Positions 1-6,803 of a DNA stretch of 6,803 bases are shown here, one piece after another (position 1 is the first letter of the stretch; the number at the start of each line of letters is the position of its first letter). The DNA is from Tannerella sp. (GTDB taxonomy: Bacteria; Bacteroidota; Bacteroidia; Bacteroidales; Tannerellaceae): NCBI GenBank assembly GCA_031263835.1, contig JAISEZ010000031.1, positions 1 through 6,803 of the forward strand, read 5' to 3'. The translations under genes and the position numbers were made by a program. The notes under the pieces were generated by a model. It made no database searches, had not been told where the DNA came from, and saw nothing but the letters and a program-made list of their open reading frames with translations.

Positions 1-542
1 CCCGGCGCCACCATGACCTCCTCGCCCGTAATGGTCAACTCGCCCATGTTCGGCACGTTCGCCACGACGACCAGCTTCACCGTTGCCGGCTCCCTGCCCA
101 CGCGCGTCAGCGATACGCCCACGCCGGAAATATCGACGTTGAGCGCGCCGGATATCCGGGCGTCGCCCAGGTAGTTGCCGGTCACATAGCCGGCGTATTC
201 CGCCGAGTTGACCTTCACCGTCAGTTCCTCGCTCACGACGATGCCCGTCCGGTTGGTCGCGAAAATCCGCGTGGTTCCCGCCTTTTTGGCCGTAAGCAGG
301 GCCTTCGGGCCGTCGCCTTCCACCGAAACAACGGCTTCGTCGTACACCACCCACCGGAGGTCTTCCGTGGCGTTCGCCGGCGCAACGGTTGCCGTCAGTT
401 CCACCGTGCGGCCTATTTCGAGCACGGGGACGGGATTCGGAGAAATCTCAATCTCCGATACGGTCACTTCCTTATCATCGTTGCAACCAGGTAAACAAAG
501 ACCTGCAACGAAACATCCAACTATCAAAAGTTTTATTTTCAT
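1..542 (-). CDS. Surface-type lipoprotein with BIG2 Ig-like domain, partial (C-terminus beyond window)
   Basis: The first 180 residues of an exported lipoprotein are visible, and the frame is open to the left edge. It starts MKIKLLIVGCFVAGLCLPGC. The lipobox is LPGC with Cys20, and the following NDDKE resembles the acidic lipoprotein export signal that sends Bacteroidota lipoproteins to the cell surface. Residues about 31-111 fit a bacterial Ig-like domain of the BIG2 group: a strand with ISPNPVPVLEIG, RTVELTATVAPANATEDLRW, VVSVEGDG, then KKAGTTRIFATN and EELTVKV. From about residue 117 (YAGYVTGNYLGDARISGALN) a second beta-rich domain begins and runs off the edge. Its style recalls the calycin-like domains of Bacteroidales lipoproteins, but too little is present to assign it. 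The ATG at 542 lies 33 bases after the hydrolase stop, so it is likely the next gene of the operon. The role may be glycan binding or presentation at the surface, inferred from context. Confidence 0.88.
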   Translation of the reverse strand, partial: MKIKLLIVGCFVAGLCLPGCNDDKEVTVSEIEISPNPVPVLEIGRTVELTATVAPANATEDLRWVVYDEAVVSVEGDGPKALLTAKKAGTTRIFATNRTGIVVSEELTVKVNSAEYAGYVTGNYLGDARISGALNVDISGVGVSLTRVGREPATVKLVVVANVPNMGELTITGEEVMVAP

Positions 543-575
543 GTTTTCTCGTACTAAATGAATATACTGAATTTA

Positions 576-2153
576 TTATTGAATTTCCAATGTTTCCGGC
601 CCTACGAGGTAGGTGATGGCCGCGCCGGTTTCCAGCGTGCCGGACGCTTCCGTCACGGCCGGCAGCGCGCGGCCCAGGCCGTCGAGCGCCTGCCGCAGGC
701 CCTTCCCGATTTTCACGTTCACCCGCCGCGCGCCTTCGGGCGACCAGACGGCCCAGACGCGCGTGCCGTCCGCCTGCCGCCAGCTGACCACGCAGCAGTC
801 CTTTTGCCGCCATTCGACGGACGTATCTACCGTCGAACCTTCCGGAAAAAGTTTGCCGATTGCGGCATAGGCGTGATAGGACGGCTTCGGACGCAGGCCC
901 CGGTGGGTAAGGCCGAAGTTGTCTTCCCGGTCAAAAATGTTCTCTTCGGGCGATTCCATTTCGTAACAGAAATACCGTTCGATGCCGAATCGCAGCGAAA
1001 GGCATACCGTTTGCGCAATGAAGTTCGCCTGATTGGTTTCCTTCGTCGCGGCGTCGCCGTAGTAATACACGTTGCCGGTTCCCGTATAGTAATATACTTT
1101 GCCTCCCGCCCTCAGATAGCGCGTGAGGTGCGGCGCGACAATCTGGCTGACGTGCAGCGGAAAGTTGTCCGTCGGCGGGAAAAACACCGCGTCGTAGTTC
1201 TCCAGACGCACGCGCCTCAGTTCCGAAATCCGGACGGTATCCAGCCGGAATCCGGCGGGGAAAACCGTCTGCGGGGAAAAGGACGGGGCAACGGGAAAAT
1301 CCTCGTCGCACACAACAGCTACTTTCCAGTCCCTGCCGGTTTCCGCCTTTGCTTCATGAAAAACCTCCCCGTCTCTGACTTCAAGGCCGGCCATGGTGGA
1401 CATGCCCATTTCCGTAAGCCAGATGTCCTTCTGCTCCAGCCCGTATCCGGCCATCAGCGCACGCACCTTTTCAAGGTCTTCCCTGAAGCGGAGGGTTGCT
1501 TCCCAGGTATCCAGCAGCGGACGGTAGGGATGAATGGCAAACTTGTCGAAAAAGAGACCGGAACCGGCGGCAAACGACTTTTCGATGTACTCCATCGGGA
1601 TACCGGCCGTGCCGGCATGGACGACTACCAGGTCCGGGTCTATTTCCTTGATTTTTTTATACGTGGCCTGCAGAAGAAGCACGTAGTTGGCCGCGTCGTC
1701 CCGCTGCTCCCAAAAGCGGGGCGCCAGATTGGGTTCGTTCCAGATTTCCCAGCACCGCACTTTGTCTTTGTAGCGTGTGACGGTCTTTTCCACATACGCC
1801 AGCCATGCTTCCGGATGCCTGTAGGCAGGGTTTGCCCAAGGCACATTGTATAACAGGGGCGCCAGAATCCGCAGTCCCAGCCTGTCCGCTTCCTCGACCA
1901 CGCGGTCTTGCTCTTCGAAATGCCACGTTCCCTGCGGCCCTTCGATGTTTCCCCACGAGAAGTCGGCGCGTACCCAGCGGATACCCGCCTCCCGCAACAT
2001 CCGGAGATTTTCCGGCATCTGGTTGTATTCTTCCCCTCCTCCGGAGAGGTGCATGCAAACGCCGAACGGCGAGGTTTCCTGCGACACGCCGCGCAGCGGC
2101 ATGAAGGCCAGACAGACGGAAACAGCGGTTCCGATATAAATTATTTTTTTCAT
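576..2153 (-). CDS. Secreted clan GH-A glycoside hydrolase, GH39/PslG-like, with an inserted Rossmann/amidotransferase-like segment
   Basis: This 525-residue exported glycosidase probably cuts the glycan handled by the adjacent SusC/SusD pair. It has a Sec signal peptide (MKKIIYIGTAVSVCLAFM, likely cleavage after VS at residue 24). The TIM barrel opens with FGVCMHLSGGG (30-40), then AGIRWVRADFSWGNIEGPQG (56-75). The proposed acid/base is Glu140 in WEIWNEPN, with KFAIHPY at 204-210. The proposed nucleophile is Glu248 in IWLTEMG. Residues from about 274 to 368 form an alpha/beta insertion (WKVAVVCDEDFP, YDAVFFPP, YLRAGGKVYYYTG). The barrel resumes with NQANFIAQTVCLSL, ERYFCYEM and GLRPKPSYHAY (419-429). 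A C-terminal beta-sandwich (about 446-525) ends in ITYLVGPETLEIQ. An in-frame GTG at 2192 would add 13 residues ahead of the signal peptide, so the ATG at 2153 is preferred. Clan GH-A and a retaining mechanism are fairly sure. The exact family and the substrate are not, and GH5- or GH30-like relatives are possible. Confidence 0.92.
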   Translation of the reverse strand: MKKIIYIGTAVSVCLAFMPLRGVSQETSPFGVCMHLSGGGEEYNQMPENLRMLREAGIRWVRADFSWGNIEGPQGTWHFEEQDRVVEEADRLGLRILAPLLYNVPWANPAYRHPEAWLAYVEKTVTRYKDKVRCWEIWNEPNLAPRFWEQRDDAANYVLLLQATYKKIKEIDPDLVVVHAGTAGIPMEYIEKSFAAGSGLFFDKFAIHPYRPLLDTWEATLRFREDLEKVRALMAGYGLEQKDIWLTEMGMSTMAGLEVRDGEVFHEAKAETGRDWKVAVVCDEDFPVAPSFSPQTVFPAGFRLDTVRISELRRVRLENYDAVFFPPTDNFPLHVSQIVAPHLTRYLRAGGKVYYYTGTGNVYYYGDAATKETNQANFIAQTVCLSLRFGIERYFCYEMESPEENIFDREDNFGLTHRGLRPKPSYHAYAAIGKLFPEGSTVDTSVEWRQKDCCVVSWRQADGTRVWAVWSPEGARRVNVKIGKGLRQALDGLGRALPAVTEASGTLETGAAITYLVGPETLEIQ

Positions 2154-2184
2154 GCGACTGATTTTCGACCGGATGGCGCAGGGA

Positions 2185-2225
2185 AGGCGCACGGCGCGGG
2201 AAATTCCCGCAGGCCGTGTGCGCTT
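2185..2225. other. GC-rich imperfect hairpin between the small secreted protein gene and the hydrolase gene
   Basis: The inverted repeat is centred near 2203. The inner stem pairs 2196-2201 with 2205-2210 (GCGGGA against TCCCGC, three-base loop). After a two-base bulge, 2190-2195 pairs with 2213-2218 (CACGGC against GCCGTG). After another bulge, 2187-2189 pairs with 2221-2223. The stem therefore has about 15 base pairs, almost all G:C. On the transcribed (minus) strand it is not followed by a U-run, so it is not a canonical intrinsic terminator. It could be an mRNA-processing or stability element, a partial terminator or an attenuator that sets hydrolase expression relative to susC/susD. The fold is seen in the sequence. 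Any function is inferred. Confidence 0.4.
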
Positions 2226-2250
2226 CGCCTTTTGTATCGCGCCGTTGGTT

Positions 2251-2634
2251 CTACTTTGCTTTCTTTTCCGGTTTCTTGAAGTTGCACACCAACTCGCCCA
2301 TGGACGTAGTTGCCAGCCCTTTTATGACGCCTTTATCCTCCCAGATGACTACCTTTACATATTCACCCACGTATAAATTCGCCGACAGTTTGCCGTCCTT
2401 TTCGGTAAATTTCTGCTCCTTCACATTGATGTCTCCCCCCTTGATGTCGATTACGATGTTCTTGTCCTTTTCCTTGGCGGTAAGGACATAGGTTTGATAT
2501 CCGGAAGGCGCGTCGGGAATGGTAATTTCCCACTCGCCTTTCACCTTGCTTTTAATATCGTCTGCGGCATTTGCTTTGATTGCCGTCATACACAGCAGGC
2601 ACAAACCTGCCAACATTACATTTACTGCTTTCAT
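2251..2634 (-). CDS. Small secreted protein of unknown function, predicted beta-rich
   Basis: This gene encodes 127 residues of no family I can name. The N-terminus is a clear Sec signal peptide: a hydrophobic core (VMLAGLCLLCMTAI) and an ANA-A cleavage site after residue 23, leaving a mature protein of about 104 residues. Its cysteines do not sit in a good lipobox, so it is probably soluble in the periplasm or exported. The mature part alternates polar and hydrophobic residues in short strands: GEWEITIP (33-40), TYVLTAKEKDKNIVIDI (48-64), KFTEKDGKLSANLYV (75-89), VKVVIWEDKGVIKGLATT (93-110). The strand-turn pattern, with DGK and DKG turns and a final GELVCNFKK strand, suggests a small lipocalin/calycin-like beta-barrel or sandwich. 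This is inference from pattern only. The C-terminus is lysine-rich (KKPEKKAK). It lies 65 bases after susD and 97 before the hydrolase, on the same strand, so it is probably a PUL component. The ATG at 2634 is chosen because the signal peptide follows at once. Confidence 0.85.
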   Translation of the reverse strand: MKAVNVMLAGLCLLCMTAIKANAADDIKSKVKGEWEITIPDAPSGYQTYVLTAKEKDKNIVIDIKGGDINVKEQKFTEKDGKLSANLYVGEYVKVVIWEDKGVIKGLATTSMGELVCNFKKPEKKAK

Positions 2635-2699
2635 TTGACTAAAAATTTAATGTGATTCATTCTCTATATTTATTTCGGATGTTGCCCTGCCTCCTCCGT

Positions 2700-4310
2700 T
2701 TACTTCAGATTCGGATTCAACAGCGCATCATCTTCGGGTATAGGCAGGAAATAGCTGTCATGCGTGGGCGGCGTCGAAATCGGCCAGTCCCGGCTGGAGC
2801 GTCCCGGCAGGAAACTGTGCACCGGCGTTTCCGACGCGGCGTCTTCCACCAGTTCCAGACGTATCAGGTCGAACCAGCGGCTGGCGTATTCAAAGCCGGC
2901 AAATTCCCATCCGCGTTCCACAAAGACGGAATCGCGGAATGCCTCGCCGCTCAGTCCGGGCTGCAGGTCGTTCAGCCGTGTTCCCACGCCGGCAAAGGCG
3001 CGGTTTCGCACGCGGTTGATGCACTCGTAGGCCAAAGCATCGGGTGTGCCGTCGGCCATGGCCTGCGCCTCGGCATAAATCAGCAGCACTTCGGGATAGC
3101 GAATGACCAGGCTCGTACGACCGCTATACCAGTCGTTGTCGCCTGCCGGCACCCACTTGTTCTCGCCTGCCAGTCCCTCCGCTTCCCACATCTTGAAGTA
3201 ATACGGATGGGCGAACATCATCTGCTCCCAGGGCAGCATCGGCGTGTCTTCCGGCCACGGCAGCGTCGGTTCGGTCGTGTACCACCCGCTTGTCAGCGGA
3301 AACTCCGTCACAAACGTGAAATCCCGCCGTTCGCCGGCCGGGAAGCGATGGAAGAAGTTCAGTTCCGGACAAAAGGCTTCCCATCCGCCGAACTGTACGG
3401 GACGGCATTCCTTGGGGGCACGGACATTGTGATTGGTCACATTGTTGTACATGATGGAAAACACCATTTCGTCGTGAAGCAGGGGCGTTATTGCCCACAC
3501 GTCCGCGAAATGATCCAGCAGGCGATAGCCGTATTCCGTTTCGTGGCTGATGATTTCGGCCGCTTTCTCTTTGGCCAGCCGGTAACACTCGGTTTTCTTC
3601 AACGGATAGCCCGCCATGCTCAGGTATACCCCGGCCAGCGTAGCCTTGGCAGCGCCCTTGGTGAACGCGCCGCCGCCGGCCTTCTGTTCGTCGATGCCCT
3701 TCCACGTCATTGGAAGCCATTCTTCCGCGAGTTTCAGGTCGGCCACGATATGCTCGTAAACTTCCTCGGGCGACGAGAGCGGCATGGTTCTGTCCGGAAT
3801 CCTTGCTGTGGTGACATAGGGAATACGGTTGAAAACGCGCACCAGCCAGTAATACATGTAAGCGCGTGCAAAATGCGCCTGCCCGGCATAGTAGTGCAGG
3901 TGTTCTTCGCTGACGGCGCCTTCGGCCTTCCGATAATTTTCGATAATTCCGTTGGCGATGTTGATCGTGGCATAGGTCAGCTCCCAGCCGTTTTTCGAAT
4001 CATAGTTCCCCGATTCGTGCACATACGTGTCATTCTGCAGATAGGACGTATTGGCGGAATAGGGCGTCGTCAGGTCGTCGGCGCCGTAAAGCGCCACGAC
4101 AAAACCGGCATAATCGGCGTTAAACGTCTGGTTAAACTTGTCGTATATGGCGTTGTTTGCCAGTTCCAGTTCATCCGTATTGCGATAAAACTCGTCCGGA
4201 AAAACTTTTCCATACGTGTTTTCTTCCAGAAACGCGTCGTTGGACGAGCAGGCGGCAAAAAGACCGGCCATTCCCGCCATCAGCATATATTTCATCATCT
4301 CTTTTTTCAT
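2700..4310 (-). CDS. susD-like: SusD/RagB-family nutrient-binding outer-membrane lipoprotein
   Basis: This 536-residue surface lipoprotein binds glycan and caps the SusC barrel. It begins with a basic MKKEMMKYM n-region, a hydrophobic stretch and the lipobox FAAC with lipidated Cys21, followed by SSNDAFLEEN. SusD family landmarks appear in order: the TPR-like helical part with HFARAYMYYWLVRVFNRIPY (146-165), RYPEVLLIYAEAQ (404-416), INRVRNRAFAG (431-441) and ERGWEFAGFEYASRWFDLIR (465-484). The C-terminal YFLPIPEDDALLNPNLK matches the family ending, but the protein stops there without the QNPGY-like tail that many members carry. Its length is normal for the family. The ATG at 4310 is preceded by an AT-rich leader without Shine-Dalgarno, usual in this phylum, and directly precedes the signal peptide. 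The position right after susC supports the call. The specific ligand cannot be read from the sequence. Confidence 0.97.
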   Translation of the reverse strand: MKKEMMKYMLMAGMAGLFAACSSNDAFLEENTYGKVFPDEFYRNTDELELANNAIYDKFNQTFNADYAGFVVALYGADDLTTPYSANTSYLQNDTYVHESGNYDSKNGWELTYATINIANGIIENYRKAEGAVSEEHLHYYAGQAHFARAYMYYWLVRVFNRIPYVTTARIPDRTMPLSSPEEVYEHIVADLKLAEEWLPMTWKGIDEQKAGGGAFTKGAAKATLAGVYLSMAGYPLKKTECYRLAKEKAAEIISHETEYGYRLLDHFADVWAITPLLHDEMVFSIMYNNVTNHNVRAPKECRPVQFGGWEAFCPELNFFHRFPAGERRDFTFVTEFPLTSGWYTTEPTLPWPEDTPMLPWEQMMFAHPYYFKMWEAEGLAGENKWVPAGDNDWYSGRTSLVIRYPEVLLIYAEAQAMADGTPDALAYECINRVRNRAFAGVGTRLNDLQPGLSGEAFRDSVFVERGWEFAGFEYASRWFDLIRLELVEDAASETPVHSFLPGRSSRDWPISTPPTHDSYFLPIPEDDALLNPNLK

Positions 4311-4328
4311 TACTGTTATTTTATCAGG

Positions 4329-6803
4329 TTAATATTCGATAGAAAGACTCAGCGTATAACTTCTGGGGTTCGGATAGGTGAACCAGTCCAGTCCCGCATC
4401 CGTATCGGAGCTGCCCGCTGCGGATACTTCGGGGTCGTAGCCCTTGTATTTGGTAAAGGTAAATACATTCTGGGCGCTTACGGCCAGCCGGATGTCAGCA
4501 AATTTGGTCACCTGTTTGCCGAGCCGGTAGGCCAGGCTGAGGTTCCTTATTTTTACATAGCTGCCGTCCTGTATCCACTGATCGGAATTGGGATAGACGA
4601 TGTTGTTCAGGCTCAGTCTGGAAAATTCCGCCCACGGGTTATCGGGCGTCCAGCGGTCTTTGCCGGCGCGCGAGGTGACGGACAGCGAATTGTCGAAAAT
4701 ATTCCCCATGACGCAATAACTGAGGTTGAGGATGTCGCGACCGTGCAGACCTTCGACCAGCACGTTCAAATCCCAGTTTTTCCACGACAGGTGATTGTTG
4801 AATCCCCACGTGAATTTCGGATTGGCGTTTCCGATCACCTGATAGTCTTCCGCATCATACGAATAATTCCCGTTCAGGTCTTCGTAATGGTAACCGCCCG
4901 GTTCCTGCTCGTATTTCGCTGCTTCGACCACGTCGCCGCGCTGCCAGACGCCCAAATACTTGTATCCGAAAATCGTGCCGATCGCATGTCCCGGCAGGAT
5001 GATAAACGGCGATTGAGTCATGGCGCCGGCTATCGAAGAACCGCCCCACAAACGATCCTGTTCGCCGATGTCCAGCACTTTGTTTGCATTGTGGGCGCCG
5101 TTCAGATTGACGTCGTACGACCAGTCCTTGTTTTCAAAAACCGTGTAATTCAAATTGACCTCAAAGCCTTTGTTTTCGATTTTGCCGATGTTGGAACTGA
5201 TCGTTCCGCCGCCGTTATAGAAGGGCACGGTGACTCTGGAGAGCAATTTGTCGGTCTGCTTGTAGTACCAGTCAAACGCGAAAGTCAGCTTTCCGCCGAG
5301 CGCGGTGAAATCCAGTCCAAAATCGGTGGAGGTTGTTTCTTCCCACTGCAAGTCGGAATTCCCCATGACGCCCGGCCCGAAACCTCTGCTATACTGGCTG
5401 GTGCCCCAGCCGTAGGAATAGCCCGACATGGACGAAAGCGTGGCATACGCGCCGACGGCCTGACTGCCGGTAACGCCCCAGCTGCCCCGGAGTTTCAGGT
5501 TCTGAAAGATTTCCGTATCTTTCAGAAAGCCTTCTTCGGAGAGCCGCCAGCCCAGTCCGAACGACGGGAAATAGCTGAAAAGGTTTTTCCCCCGGAACTT
5601 GGAAGAACCGTCGGCGCGATACGTGCCGGTGAAATAATACCGTCCGTCGTAGTTGTAGGTACCGCGGGCGAAATACGACCGCAGCGCATCGTTGCTGTAG
5701 CCCGATCCCATTTCGTAGCTTCTTCCGACACTCAGGTTGTCCCATCCGGCAGCCGGGTAAGACAGGTTTTTGGCGTTGGCGTTGAAACTTCGCGACTCTC
5801 CCTGGCTTTCTTCAAATCCGAACATCAGCGACATCTGATGTTTTTCGGCGAAGGTTTTGCTGTAGGTCAGGAAGGCATTGACCAGCCATGAGCGGCTTTC
5901 ATAGCTGCTCTGGGAAGCATCGGTGCGGCCGCCGTTCAATGCGGCCGGCAGCAGATAGCGACTGCCTCCGGTACCGAAACTCATGGAGGCTTTTCCGTCG
6001 AACACCAGCCCGTCGATGATTTTGATCTTGACATTGCCCACAGCGCTTCCGTTATTGGAATAGCGCGTGTCTTGCAGCGTGGTCAGCAGTACCGGGTTCA
6101 ACATGCGGGCCGATAACGGATCCATGCTTCGGTAAGAGCCGTCTTCGTTGAATACGCTTGCCGTCGGCGCCCAGATCAGGGCGGAGTACAGCGGCAGCGA
6201 CGTATGGTCGGTACCGCTACCCAGGCCGGGGTTCAGTGTTTCTCCGTGACTGATGCCCGCCTCGAACTGGTAGGACACGCGGCTGCTCACTTCGGCGTCG
6301 AATTTGGCGTTTATGCCGTAACTTTTGGATGATGTATTAATAATCAGACCATCCGTCTGGTTATAGGCGGGCGAGATGTAATAGTTCGTCTTCCTGCCTC
6401 CGCCGCTCAAGATCGCCTTGTGGCTCTGGGTCAAACCCGCCCGGAACAGTTCGTTCTGCCAGTTTGTTCCGCCCTGTTCCCTGAAGCGGGCGATGTCGGC
6501 GTCCGTGTAGAATCTCTCGCCGCCGATGGATGCGTTGAGTTCGTTCGTAAATTCGGCATATTCCGCCGCTTCCATCATGTCGTACCTTCGGGGCACCCGG
6601 TCGAAAGAGACGTTGGAATAGAGTTTCACTTCATTCCGGCTATCCTTCAATCCGCGTTTGGTGGTGACGATAATCACTCCGTTGGCGCCCCGCGAACCGT
6701 AGATGGCCGTGGCGGAAGCGTCCTTCAGGATTTCAATGGATTCAATATCGTAGAGGTCGGGCATACCGCTGTAGTTGCCGTCCACGACAATCAGCGGGTC
6801 GTT
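4329..6803 (-). CDS. susC-like: SusC/RagA-family TonB-dependent outer-membrane receptor, partial (N-terminus beyond window)
   Basis: This is the C-terminal 824 residues of a SusC-type transporter, the TonB-driven beta-barrel that imports oligosaccharides across the outer membrane with its SusD lid. The frame is open to the right edge and the first visible residues are NDPLIVVDG. The plug-domain signature follows within the first 51 residues: [20 protein letters not shown], then [11 protein letters not shown]. The rest is barrel: aromatic-rich alternating strands, loop sequences such as [10 protein letters not shown] near the end, then [15 protein letters not shown], a typical SusC C-terminus ending in an aromatic residue. 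Family members usually have about 1,000 residues, so roughly 200 are missing, including the signal peptide, any carboxypeptidase-regulatory-like domain, the TonB box and part of the plug. A GTG at 6785 is internal, not a start. The stop is TAA and susD begins 18 bases later. No frameshift is visible. The family is certain. The substrate is unknown. Confidence 0.97.
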   Translation of the reverse strand, partial: NDPLIVVDGNYSGMPDLYDIESIEILKDASATAIYGSRGANGVIIVTTKRGLKDSRNEVKLYSNVSFDRVPRRYDMMEAAEYAEFTNELNASIGGERFYTDADIARFREQGGTNWQNELFRAGLTQSHKAILSGGGRKTNYYISPAYNQTDGLIINTSSKSYGINAKFDAEVSSRVSYQFEAGISHGETLNPGLGSGTDHTSLPLYSALIWAPTASVFNEDGSYRSMDPLSARMLNPVLLTTLQDTRYSNNGSAVGNVKIKIIDGLVFDGKASMSFGTGGSRYLLPAALNGGRTDASQSSYESRSWLVNAFLTYSKTFAEKHQMSLMFGFEESQGESRSFNANAKNLSYPAAGWDNLSVGRSYEMGSGYSNDALRSYFARGTYNYDGRYYFTGTYRADGSSKFRGKNLFSYFPSFGLGWRLSEEGFLKDTEIFQNLKLRGSWGVTGSQAVGAYATLSSMSGYSYGWGTSQYSRGFGPGVMGNSDLQWEETTSTDFGLDFTALGGKLTFAFDWYYKQTDKLLSRVTVPFYNGGGTISSNIGKIENKGFEVNLNYTVFENKDWSYDVNLNGAHNANKVLDIGEQDRLWGGSSIAGAMTQSPFIILPGHAIGTIFGYKYLGVWQRGDVVEAAKYEQEPGGYHYEDLNGNYSYDAEDYQVIGNANPKFTWGFNNHLSWKNWDLNVLVEGLHGRDILNLSYCVMGNIFDNSLSVTSRAGKDRWTPDNPWAEFSRLSLNNIVYPNSDQWIQDGSYVKIRNLSLAYRLGKQVTKFADIRLAVSAQNVFTFTKYKGYDPEVSAAGSSDTDAGLDWFTYPNPRSYTLSLSIEY

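Noticed and set aside
558..1853. A plus-strand open frame of 431 codons antisense to the hydrolase gene.
   Set aside because: It is in the same codon-register antisense arrangement as the longer shadow over susCD. It has no signal peptide or domain pattern, and the opposite strand encodes a clear GH-A enzyme.
2154..2192. Upstream GTG start at 2192 for the hydrolase, giving 13 extra residues.
   Set aside because: The extension (MRLPCAIRSKISR) would sit in front of a complete signal peptide starting MKKII, and its coding bases form one arm of the intergenic hairpin. The ATG at 2153 fits better.
2690..2697. A GGAGGAGG sequence on the minus strand just after the susD stop, resembling a strong Shine-Dalgarno site.
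   Set aside because: No ATG, GTG or TTG follows at a workable distance, and the next ATG is about 30 bases on. Bacteroidota genes rarely use Shine-Dalgarno sites, so it is probably chance.
2635..2699. A possible Bacteroides-type promoter (TAnnTTTG with upstream TTTG) in the AT-rich gap after susD.
   Set aside because: The closest match, TAAATTTT, differs from the consensus, has no good upstream TTTG partner and lies almost at the start codon. Read-through from susCD is the simpler reading.
2652..5891. A plus-strand open frame of 1,079 codons antisense to susD and much of susC.
   Set aside because: Its codons are in exact register with the minus-strand codons of both genes, which share the same frame. 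Stops in this register would need TTA, CTA or TCA in the sense genes, codons that GC-rich genes avoid. The translation is rich in Arg, His and Val with no recognisable domain, while the minus strand encodes unmistakable SusC and SusD proteins.

Overview
This window reads as part of a polysaccharide utilization locus (PUL) from a member of the Bacteroidota, most likely Bacteroidales. The evidence is a SusC-type TonB-dependent receptor immediately followed by a SusD-type lipoprotein, the lipobox and acidic lipoprotein signals, and AT-rich start regions without Shine-Dalgarno sequences. The coding DNA is GC-rich by eye, higher than typical Bacteroides and more like Alistipes or other Rikenellaceae or environmental Bacteroidales. 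The genus cannot be fixed from this sequence.

All five genes lie on the minus strand, so transcription runs from the right edge to the left edge. In order: (1) susC-like receptor, 6803-4329, whose first part lies beyond the right edge; (2) susD-like lipoprotein, 4310-2700, 18 bases after susC; (3) a small secreted protein of no recognised family, 2634-2251; (4) a secreted clan GH-A glycoside hydrolase resembling the GH39/PslG group, 2153-576, whose barrel is interrupted by an extra Rossmann/amidotransferase-like segment; (5) a surface-type lipoprotein with a BIG2 Ig-like domain and the start of a second beta-rich domain, 542-1, cut by the left edge. The gaps are 18, 65, 97 and 33 bases, which fits one operon. 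The 97-base gap holds a strong GC-rich hairpin. There are no RNA genes, mobile elements or CRISPR arrays, and no gene-free stretch longer than 300 bases.

Inferred working model: the SusC/SusD pair binds and imports an oligosaccharide at the outer membrane. The GH-A enzyme cleaves the glycan outside the cell or in the periplasm. The BIG2 lipoprotein and perhaps the small secreted protein help with glycan binding or with the assembly or stability of the complex. The substrate is not evident. No regulator (HTCS, ECF sigma/anti-sigma, SusR) lies inside the window.

The system type is well known. The least ordinary parts are the nested domain in the hydrolase, the unassigned small secreted protein, and the hairpin in front of the hydrolase. 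A very long open frame on the plus strand (2652-5891) is explained as a codon-usage shadow of susC and susD.
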